Shown here: positions 7,793 through 14,219 of the stretch, piece after piece
Numbering within the stretch: position 1 is the first letter of the stretch
Layout: each line of letters opens with the position of its first letter
NCBI GenBank assembly: GCA_964443075.1
Contig: CAYUCB010000018.1
Span: 1 to 37,697, forward strand
Length of the DNA: 37,697 nucleotides
Source of the DNA: DSQQ01 sp964443075
Lineage (GTDB): Bacteria; Chloroflexota; Anaerolineae; 4572-78; J111
Direction: 5' to 3'
Made by a program: the position numbers and the translations under genes
Notes under the pieces: generated by a model
The model's database searches: none
Told to the model about the DNA's origin: nothing
What the model saw: the letters and a program-made list of their open reading frames with translations, nothing else

Positions 7793-8566
7793 TTGAGAAA
7801 GCAAATTCGATTCTTGGGCCTGTTGCTCTTAATCAGCTTTGTTACCACCACCTTGCTCTTTTGGATTTTTGAGCGTGAAACCAATCCTGGCATCAATTCT
7901 TTTGGCGATGTGATCTGGTGGTGGATTGTTAGCTCTACTACGGTGGGCTACGGTGATATTGCCCCCACCACCACGATGGGCCGGGTGGCGGCGGCAATTA
8001 CTTTTATTATGGGGATTTACCTTTATACCAATTTTATCACCTTAACCGCTACCTCGATGGAGCAATTTGTAAACAAAGACCGGCTGGGCGCGGCCCAGGT
8101 GAAAGTGACCGACCACGTGGTAATTTGCGAATATACCGCTTTTGCCGATGAACTGCTGCAAGTGCTGCCCCGCTACCCCGAATTGACCGAACGAGAGGTG
8201 GTGATTATTTCTGATCTGGTCACGGTAAACCCTTACCCCCAACATCATTTTGTGCGGGGCGTGCCCATCAGCCCGATGGCTCTGCGGCAGGCCAATATTC
8301 AAGAGGCGGCTTATATTTTTGTGTTTGCCAACACTCGTTTTATGGAGCCTGACTTAAAAACACTGCATACCGTCTCGCGCATTCAAAAACTCAACACGCA
8401 TGCGACCATGTTTGTAGAGATGCATAAGCCTAAATCTGAGTTTGCCGAGCATCTGGGCGAAAACGCGGTTATTTTAGATAGCCGCCACCTGTTAGAATCG
8501 GTGCTGCGTCATCAGTCGCTCGATTTATCGGCTTATTTTGCGCGGGAGGTCGAAACACCGGCGTAG
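7793..8566 (+). CDS. Two-TM potassium channel with degenerate RCK-like domain
   Basis: 257 residues. One transmembrane helix (about 6-26), a pore helix with the potassium selectivity filter TTVGYGD (about 49-55), a second transmembrane helix (about 66-88), then a cytoplasmic RCK/TrkA-N-like domain starting at VKVTDHVVICEYT. The usual nucleotide-binding Gly of the VVICG motif is replaced by Glu (ICEY), so NAD binding is doubtful. The start is TTG, supported by GGAG six bases upstream; no ATG fits. It follows the TumE-type gene by 19 bases. Ion specificity is secure from the filter; the gating ligand is unknown. Confidence 0.88.
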   Translation: MRKQIRFLGLLLLISFVTTTLLFWIFERETNPGINSFGDVIWWWIVSSTTVGYGDIAPTTTMGRVAAAITFIMGIYLYTNFITLTATSMEQFVNKDRLGAAQVKVTDHVVICEYTAFADELLQVLPRYPELTEREVVIISDLVTVNPYPQHHFVRGVPISPMALRQANIQEAAYIFVFANTRFMEPDLKTLHTVSRIQKLNTHATMFVEMHKPKSEFAEHLGENAVILDSRHLLESVLRHQSLDLSAYFAREVETPA

Positions 8567-8610
8567 ATTTTTGTTGGTTGATAACGTACAATAACTTGGA
8601 GTAAAACAGC

Positions 8611-8667
8611 CTTCGACAGGCTCAGGCTGCTTTGCGTTAGGCCCACTGAGCACTGAGCTTGTCGAAG
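8611..8667. repeat. Palindromic intergenic repeat (CTTCGACA family)
   Basis: CTTCGACAGGCTCAG at 8611-8625 and CTGAGCTTGTCGAAG at 8653-8667 form a 15-bp stem with one G/T wobble. An outer 7-bp pair AACGTAC / GTACGTT (8583-8589, 8696-8702) brackets it. It lies between two convergent genes and could fold as a shared transcript end, but it has no T-tract. Similar CTTCGACARGCTCAG repeats are widespread in bacterial intergenic DNA. Confidence 0.65.
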
Positions 8668-8708
8668 TGGGTCGCCCCCCGATTCTTTGAGAAAGTACGT
8701 TGATAACT

Positions 8709-9347
8709 TCAAAATGAGCGGGTTGGGTCTGATTCGATCCGTAATAAATTGGGAATCACAAATAAAACCGGAATCAACGCCAGAATAGCCAGAGCCAGGT
8801 AAACAAAAAACAAAGCGCAGAGAGTCGCCCCGGCGTAAAGGGCGGTGCCTATCAAACTGCGCCGAAATTCTCCTTGTCTATCTTGAAATGAAACCGTTTG
8901 GGGCACCAGGTCGCTCTTAAAAAAGACATATTGCCCCATCATGGTGAAACTTAAGGCGGACATGAACATGACCAAGCCATAAATGGCGACTACCAACGGC
9001 TGCGTCGGATAGTCGCCAATAAAGGCGGTGGTAAACGGAACAACCGTTAGCCAGAATAAAAGCATGTTGTTGTACCACATCAATTTCCAATCTGAGTGGG
9101 TAATATTGTGAAAGAAATGGTGGTGGTTAACCCAGAAAATGGCGATGGTACAAAAGCTAACGGTAAAGCTGATGAATTTAGGCGCAATTTGAATCAAGCC
9201 GTTGACCACGTCAGCGGTTGACTGCGTGGTCAGTTCTGGCACTTTTATCTCAAAAATTAACAAGGTAACAATAATTGCCAGCACCCCATCACTAAAAGCT
9301 TCAATCCGAGCCGTGCCGGGCACCTTGCGTACATTTTTATGACTCAT
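8709..9347 (-). CDS. TMEM175-family (DUF1211) potassium channel
   Basis: 212 residues with six predicted transmembrane helices. Helix 1 carries the family signature RIEAFSDGVLAI (FSDG...AI), the motif that lines the pore in TMEM175 channels. A NHHHFF motif follows in a later segment, as in other bacterial members. I start at 9347: the reading frame extends 21 codons upstream, but AAAGGAGATG lies 11 bases before this ATG and the family normally begins just before the RIEAFSDG helix. It is transcribed toward the two-TM channel gene; the stops are 142 bases apart. A terminator separates it from the upstream CoA-ligase gene. Confidence 0.87.
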   Translation of the reverse strand: MSHKNVRKVPGTARIEAFSDGVLAIIVTLLIFEIKVPELTTQSTADVVNGLIQIAPKFISFTVSFCTIAIFWVNHHHFFHNITHSDWKLMWYNNMLLFWLTVVPFTTAFIGDYPTQPLVVAIYGLVMFMSALSFTMMGQYVFFKSDLVPQTVSFQDRQGEFRRSLIGTALYAGATLCALFFVYLALAILALIPVLFVIPNLLRIESDPTRSF

Positions 9348-9380
9348 GGTTTGGTCATCTCCTTTCTTTGCTGGGTAAAC

Positions 9381-9416
9381 AAAAAAGTCGCCGCACGCCC
9401 CTCTGCGCACGGCGAC
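9381..9416 (-). terminator. Rho-independent terminator after the CoA synthetase gene
   Basis: Read on the minus strand, GTCGCCG pairs with CGGCGAC around a short GC-rich inner loop and is followed by six Ts. It lies 24 bases beyond the stop of the CoA synthetase gene and would insulate the TMEM175 gene. Confidence 0.85.
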
Positions 9417-9423
9417 CTATCCC

Positions 9424-9444
9424 CGTCTACCGTCTACTGTCTAC
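9424..9444. repeat. Tandem heptamer repeat
   Basis: Three copies of a 7-base unit (CGTCTAC, CGTCTAC, TGTCTAC). The last copy contains the stop codon of the CoA synthetase gene. It resembles the short tandem heptamers seen in other intergenic sites of this window (23217-23275 and 24340-24400). Confidence 0.6.
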
Positions 9445-11336
9445 TCATGATGCGGGTAGCCAATTTTGGCTAACGATTCGGTGATTTCGTCCAGAATGAC
9501 CGGGTCGTCAATGGTGGCGGGCATTTTGTACTCTAAGCCATCGGCAATTTTCTTCATGGTGCCGCGCAGGACCTTGCCAGAACGGGTTTTGGGCAGGCGT
9601 TTAACCACGGTGGCTATCTTAAATGAGGCTACCGGGCCGATGCGGTCGCGCACCATTCGCACCAACTCATCCACAATTTCCTGTTCCGGGCGATTGACCC
9701 CCGCTTTTAGCACCACTGTCCCCAGCGGAATTTCCCCCTTCAGTTCATCGTGCACGCCGATGACAGCGCACTCGGCCACATCTTGGTGAGAGGCCAGCAC
9801 TTCTTCCATGCTCCCGGTGGAGAGGCGGTGGCCGGCCACATTGATGATGTCATCGGTGCGGCTCATAATCCACAGGTAGCCGTCGTCATCCCGAAAACCG
9901 GCGTCGGCGGTGGAATAATGGCCCGGAAAGGCGCTGAGGTAAGAACTAATAAAACCGTCGTCGTTTTGCCACAGGGTGGGCAGGCAGCTAGGCGGCAGGG
10001 GCAATTTTACGGCGATGCTGCCAATTTGTCCATCAGGGGCCGGGTGGCCGCCTTCATCAAGAATTTGTAGGGTGTAGCCGGGCGAGGGTTTGCCCGCCGA
10101 ACCGGGTTTAATCGGGAACATTTCTAAACCGGCAAAGTTGGCGGTAATGGCCCAGCCGGTTTCGGTTTGCCACCAGTGGTCAATCACCGGCACGTTGAGC
10201 ATCCGCTCGGCCCAATGCAGGGTGTCGGGGTCGCAGCGTTCCCCGGCCAAAAAGAGGGTGCGAAAACCGGTCAAATCATATTTGCCAATATACTCCCCTT
10301 TAGGGTCATCCCGTTTAATGGCTCTAAAGGCGGTGGGGGCGGTAAACATCACCTTCACCCCATGCTCAGAAATAACCCGCCAGAACGCGCCGGGGTCGGG
10401 CGTACCCACCGGTTTGCCCTCGTATAAAATGGTGGTGCAGCCGTGCAGCAGCGGGGCGTAAACAATATAAGAGTGACCCACTACCCAGCCCACATCCGAG
10501 GCGGCCCAGTACACTTCGCCCGGCTCAACCCCGTAGATATTTTTCATGCTCCACTTGAGGGCGACCATATGCCCGCCGTTATCGCGCATGACCCCTTTGG
10601 GTTTGCCGGTTGTGCCCGAAGTGTAAAGAATGTAAAGCGGGTCGGTGGCGGCTACCGGCACACAGTCAACCGGCTGGGCCTGGGCTAATTGCTCTTGCCA
10701 ATCCAGGTCGCGCCCGGCTTGCATGGCCGCCTGCACCTGGGGACGCTGCAAGATAAGGCAATGCTCCGGCTGATGGTCGGCCAGATCAATGGCTGAATCC
10801 AGCAGGGGTTTGTAAGGGATGACCCGGTTTACCTCAAGGCCGCACGAAGCGGAAATAATCAATTTGGGCTGGGCATCGTCAATACGGGTCGCCAGCTCGT
10901 TGGCGGCAAAGCCCCCAAACACCACGGAGTGAATCGCCCCAATGCGGGCGCAGGCCAGCATAGCCGTCACCGCTTCGGGCACCATGGGCATATAAATAAT
11001 CACCCGGTCGCCCTTGGCGACTCCCAGCCCGACCAAAACTCCGGCCACGCGAGCTACCTCGTCGCGCAGTTCCCGGTAAGTAAATTTTTTAACGGTTTGG
11101 GTCACCGGGCTATCGTAAATTAAGGCCAGTTGGTCGGCCCGACCTTCGGCCACATGCCGGTCAAGCGCGTTATAACAGGTATTAATCTGACCGCCGCTAA
11201 ACCAACGGTAAAAAGGTGGATGAGAGTCATCCAGCACCTTATCCCATTTTTTGTCCCAGTGTAAATCTGCGGCTGCCCCCGCCCAGAATTCGTCTGGATG
11301 TTCAATAGATTGGCGATATACTTCTTCGTAACCCAC
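9441..11336 (-). CDS. prpE: Propionyl-CoA/acetyl-CoA synthetase (AMP-forming)
   Basis: About 631 residues of the ACS/PrpE family. It activates a short-chain acid with ATP and CoA via an acyl-adenylate. Visible motifs are the P-loop YILYTSGTTGKPKGV, the adenylate motif DHWWQTETGW, the hinge region DDIINVAGHRLSTGSMEE, and the C-terminal PKTRSGKVLRG with the lysine that protein acetylation usually controls. The N-terminal YEEVYRQSIEHPDEFW is typical of the propionyl-CoA synthetase branch, hence the symbol; acetate as substrate cannot be excluded. I use GTG at 11336, preceded by a perfect AAGGAGG six bases away, not the ATG 29 codons upstream. The gene stands alone between a terminator and a repeat-filled gap. 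Confidence 0.9.
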   Translation of the reverse strand: MGYEEVYRQSIEHPDEFWAGAAADLHWDKKWDKVLDDSHPPFYRWFSGGQINTCYNALDRHVAEGRADQLALIYDSPVTQTVKKFTYRELRDEVARVAGVLVGLGVAKGDRVIIYMPMVPEAVTAMLACARIGAIHSVVFGGFAANELATRIDDAQPKLIISASCGLEVNRVIPYKPLLDSAIDLADHQPEHCLILQRPQVQAAMQAGRDLDWQEQLAQAQPVDCVPVAATDPLYILYTSGTTGKPKGVMRDNGGHMVALKWSMKNIYGVEPGEVYWAASDVGWVVGHSYIVYAPLLHGCTTILYEGKPVGTPDPGAFWRVISEHGVKVMFTAPTAFRAIKRDDPKGEYIGKYDLTGFRTLFLAGERCDPDTLHWAERMLNVPVIDHWWQTETGWAITANFAGLEMFPIKPGSAGKPSPGYTLQILDEGGHPAPDGQIGSIAVKLPLPPSCLPTLWQNDDGFISSYLSAFPGHYSTADAGFRDDDGYLWIMSRTDDIINVAGHRLSTGSMEEVLASHQDVAECAVIGVHDELKGEIPLGTVVLKAGVNRPEQEIVDELVRMVRDRIGPVASFKIATVVKRLPKTRSGKVLRGTMKKIADGLEYKMPATIDDPVILDEITESLAKIGYPHHE

Positions 11337-11811
11337 GCTAAACCTCCTTGGTAAATAGACCGCCGAGCGTGCTTCACCTCCCCTTGGGGGACGGCAGACC
11401 GCTGACCACCGAAAGAATTTCATTCTTGGCGGTATGCGTTAGCTCGTGACGACTCCTTTGATCTGATAATTTGCGAAAAAAATCGCTTGTATTATAACTC
11501 AAGTTGCCACCTATAACTTAAATGTCAGGTGACAGGCACTTTTTGTCTTAAATTCTGGACAGGATAGGCCAAAACACCTCAATTTTACCCCTTTTAAGTG
11601 CCTGTCACCTCTGGGTAGCAACTTGGGTTATTATATCATTTTAAGGTTGGGTTGTCATCCCCTTCATAGGGATTTTTGGTGGATTTTTTTATCAAGTTGT
11701 ATAATTTGCTCATTTGTGCTATGCGATGATGCGGAAATGTTCCTCGCCCCTTCGTCTCTTCGCCTCCTCGCTTCTTCGTCGCTTTCGCGTTTCAAAAAAG
11801 AGGTTGCCATC
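11337..11811. other. Gene-free stretch with repeats
   Basis: 475 bases with no convincing gene. Going upward it holds the ribosome-binding site of the CoA synthetase gene, a CCCCTTGGGG palindrome with GCAGACCGCTGA (also found in the hairpin after glgB), a GCGA/TCGC mini-hairpin near 11473, the 138-bp inverted-repeat element at 11494-11631, and a C/T-rich repeat-like tract (11738-11790). An open frame from 11623 continues into the HTH_42 gene, but its sequence is repeat-derived and unlike protein. Confidence 0.7.
11494..11631. repeat. MITE-like inverted-repeat element B (GTGCCTGTCACC core)
   Basis: The ends ATAACTCAAGTTGCCACC (11494-11511) and GGTAGCAACTTGGGTTAT (11614-11631) match in 16 of 18 positions as inverted repeats. 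An inner perfect 15-bp inverted pair is AGGTGACAGGCACTT at 11527-11541 and AAGTGCCTGTCACCT at 11596-11610. The ends resemble those of the 135-bp element at 2125-2259. The inner motif is a palindrome common in bacterial intergenic DNA. It has no coding capacity. Confidence 0.7.
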
Positions 11812-12918
11812 ATGAACTTATCCGCTGTTCAACTCCGCTGGTTTCGCCTGCGCCGCTCCGGGTTATCACAGCCGTTTGACTCGCCCGAAGCCGCCGCCGC
11901 GGCCCTGGGCGGGATTCAGGCCCAAATTTTGCCCGCCGCCGGCCTGTCGCTGTGGAATCGCACCGCCGGGCTGAGTTATCCGGTGTTTGACGATTTGCTG
12001 CACGGCCAGCGTTCGCTGGTAAAGTTGTGGGGTCAGCGTCATACCCTGCACCTTTACCCCAGCCTCGAATGGCCGCTGATTCACGCCGCCCTCACCAACC
12101 GGCCTACCTGGTGGGAGCAAGACGCGGTTCGTAACGGCATCACCGTCACCGAATATCGGGCCGCCTTATCTCATCTGGCCGACCTGCTGCGCGAGCGCAA
12201 CGTGTTGAGCCGCAGCGATTTGCGGGCCGGTGATTTTGGCCTAGACGAGACCCATCTTTCGTCGTGGGGTGGGGTATTTGCCAGCCTGGTGCGGAGGGGA
12301 GTGGCCTGTCACGCCGGACAAGAGGGCAACGAGGGCCGTTTTGCTCACCGCGACTATTGGCTGCCCGATTTGGTTTGGAATCCGCCGCCGCCAGAGGAAG
12401 CAAATGTTGAACTGGCTCGCCGTTACCTGGCGGCTTATGGCCCGGCCACCGCGCCAGATTTAGCCTACTGGCGCGGCGAACGGGTGGGTGAGGCCCGTCG
12501 CTGGGTGGAACTCTTGGGCGATGAGGTGCTGACGGTGGAGGCCGATGGCCAATCGCTGCTGGCCCTTCGCGCTGACGCCGAAACTCTGGCCGAAACCCCA
12601 CCAGAGCGCGATGCCTGGCCGGTGCGCCTGCTCTATCGCTTTGACCCGCTGCTGTTGGGCCTTAAAGACAAAAGTTGGATTGTTGACCCGGCCTTTTACA
12701 AGCGCGTTTGGCGGCCGGCCGGTCATATTGAAGGCAACATTCTGGAATACGGGCGCATTGCCGGCACCTGGCGCTACGACCGGCGCAATGGCGGGCTGGT
12801 CGTGTCGGTTTTTCCGTTTGCACCACTGCCGGCCCACGTCAAAGCGGCGGTTGAGCGTGATGCGGCCGGGGTGGCGGGGTTTTTTGAGCTGGCGTTGGGC
12901 GAGGTGGTTTGGGGATAA
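11812..12918 (+). CDS. HTH_42 winged-helix protein, AlkZ/YcaQ-like DNA glycosylase candidate
   Basis: 368 residues of the winged-helix HTH_42 family, which includes AlkZ and YcaQ interstrand-crosslink DNA glycosylases. The N-terminal winged helix is followed by GGIQAQILPAAGLSLWNR. Its Q36-A-Q38 fits the QxQ catalytic motif of the AlkZ branch (YcaQ has QxD). The C-terminal GHIEGNILEYGRIAGTWRY block is also characteristic. The ATG at 11812 is chosen because AGAGG lies just upstream and the family begins here; the frame runs 63 codons further up through repeat-like DNA. It converges on the HNH gene with no base between the two stops. A role in repair of alkylated or crosslinked DNA is inferred. 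Confidence 0.8.
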   Translation: MNLSAVQLRWFRLRRSGLSQPFDSPEAAAAALGGIQAQILPAAGLSLWNRTAGLSYPVFDDLLHGQRSLVKLWGQRHTLHLYPSLEWPLIHAALTNRPTWWEQDAVRNGITVTEYRAALSHLADLLRERNVLSRSDLRAGDFGLDETHLSSWGGVFASLVRRGVACHAGQEGNEGRFAHRDYWLPDLVWNPPPPEEANVELARRYLAAYGPATAPDLAYWRGERVGEARRWVELLGDEVLTVEADGQSLLALRADAETLAETPPERDAWPVRLLYRFDPLLLGLKDKSWIVDPAFYKRVWRPAGHIEGNILEYGRIAGTWRYDRRNGGLVVSVFPFAPLPAHVKAAVERDAAGVAGFFELALGEVVWG

Positions 12919-13560
12919 TTAACGGTAATCCTCTAAACCAACCAGAGGATTCCAACGTTTCTGCCATGACTCCTGGGTTGCTATTTGTTCGGCCAGAATA
13001 TTTTTCCGAAACTCTTGGAGGAATCCATAGACGCTATCTGGTAATTCTTGTTTACCTAACAGAGTATCAATTTCTAATAAGCGTTCCCGGTAGAGTTGCA
13101 TAGATTTATGGTATAACTCTTCTTCGCGTCTGCGCCTCTGGCGGAGTTTTTGTAATTGCGGACGGTTTAGGTGTAACCTTTCTATTATGTATTGGGCTAC
13201 CTTGCTCAAACCTTGAATTTGAAAGTCGTCAGTTTGAATAAAATGGTTGTCATAATCGTGTTCGCAAGGATCAAGGTAGCCTTTGCCATCATTAACAGGG
13301 TCGTTAGAAGGCCAATCATCTTTTTTGAAACTGTTGCAAACCCCGCAGGCATATAACAGGTTAGTGTAAACAGTTACCAATGCTTCAAATTTGGATTTGG
13401 GGCGAAAATGTTCAACATCAAAATTTCGTGGGCCGCCAAACTCATTTTCATGAATGGTACAGTAAACACAAGCGTACAAAAAATCTTCACGTAAGTGAGG
13501 CTTGTATTGTCTATAGTCGTTGAAGATGGGTGGGTCTGGTCGGCGTTTTAGGAGGGTCAT
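12919..13560 (-). CDS. HNH endonuclease
   Basis: 213 residues. A treble-clef zinc site is formed by C31xxC34 (CVYC) and C72xxC75 (CGVC). The HNH core is DVEHFRPKSK with H51 as the likely general base, followed by N67 and N76 (CNSF). The C-terminal half (about 115-205) is charged and helical (LRQRRRREEELYHKSMQLYR), perhaps a protein- or DNA-binding arm. The ATG overlaps the TGA of the receiver gene by four bases (ATGA), tying it to the kinase-receiver operon. The nuclease call is firm. The role as output of the phosphorelay is inference. Similar HNH proteins occur in restriction and retron-linked loci. Confidence 0.88.
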   Translation of the reverse strand: MTLLKRRPDPPIFNDYRQYKPHLREDFLYACVYCTIHENEFGGPRNFDVEHFRPKSKFEALVTVYTNLLYACGVCNSFKKDDWPSNDPVNDGKGYLDPCEHDYDNHFIQTDDFQIQGLSKVAQYIIERLHLNRPQLQKLRQRRRREEELYHKSMQLYRERLLEIDTLLGKQELPDSVYGFLQEFRKNILAEQIATQESWQKRWNPLVGLEDYR

Positions 13561-14219
13561 TTATTTTCTGGCAAGTTATCTTTTAGGCTATTGACGAACT
13601 GGCGAGTTATTTCAGTTAGTTGAGCTAATCGTTTTTCTTGCTCTTGCAAATAAGCGTCTTGTTTTAACCCTTGGTCTGATAAAACCAAGTCGGAAGGGCG
13701 TTCAATATCACTTCGCAAAACCTCTAATTCCTGTGCTTCGGCTTCGGTTAATTCATCAGCTATTTTGCGGTCAATTAATGTTTTCAGGCGATGTTGTTTT
13801 TCAGTCAAGGTTTCTTCATAACGCTTGATGCTCCGCAGTATACGAGCGATAGTTACTTCAGTATAGTCACGAACATTTCCCTTTTTGATAATGGCATCGG
13901 CAGATTGGCCGTTTTCTTCTAAGGTATCATCAGCATAGTTGGTCAGGATGTAGATGGGTAGGTCAGGGCGTAAAGCTCGTAAATAATCAGCTAAGTCAAG
14001 ACCTTCGTAGGGGGCATTAGCAGAGTCACTCAAACGCTGGTCAATAATGAATGCGGCTGTGTCAGGGTTAGTAATCAAATCAACGTAATCACTTAGGATG
14101 GGGCGGGGTTGCACAAAAACAATCTCAAGCTCACCAGAAATCTCAAGAAATCTCTCACATTCTTCGGCGTCATTTTCGTCATCATCAATTAACCAGACGA
14201 TACTTGCTTTATTGTTCAT
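13557..14219 (-). CDS. Response regulator, receiver plus helical tail
   Basis: 220 residues. A complete receiver domain occupies about 5-125: acidic pocket D12-D14 (WLIDDDEND), phospho-acceptor D60 (AAFIIDQRL), T93 (YILTNY) and K112 (AIIKKG). After it comes a long charged helical segment (about 127-215) with heptad character (LKQDAYLQEQEKRLAQLTEI). There is no DNA-binding or enzymatic output domain. The start at 14219 has AGGAAAT six bases upstream and overlaps the kinase gene by 11 bases; a longer in-frame ATG at 14267 lies deep inside the kinase gene. The gene ends in an ATGA overlap with the HNH gene. Likely partner: the upstream dual-GHKL kinase. Confidence 0.88.
   Translation of the reverse strand: MNNKASIVWLIDDDENDAEECERFLEISGELEIVFVQPRPILSDYVDLITNPDTAAFIIDQRLSDSANAPYEGLDLADYLRALRPDLPIYILTNYADDTLEENGQSADAIIKKGNVRDYTEVTIARILRSIKRYEETLTEKQHRLKTLIDRKIADELTEAEAQELEVLRSDIERPSDLVLSDQGLKQDAYLQEQEKRLAQLTEITRQFVNSLKDNLPENK

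Noticed and set aside
11494..11631. Riboswitch or T-box ahead of the HTH_42 gene
   Set aside because: The inverted ends and inner palindrome recur at another locus with different genes, so a mobile repeat explains it better.
11623..11811. N-terminal extension of the HTH_42 protein
   Set aside because: The frame is open, but the DNA is intergenic repeat-like and the family starts at the ATG at 11812, which has its own Shine-Dalgarno.
12919..13560. Retron-associated HNH effector
   Set aside because: No reverse transcriptase or ncRNA-like locus is near; the ATGA overlap ties it to the receiver gene.
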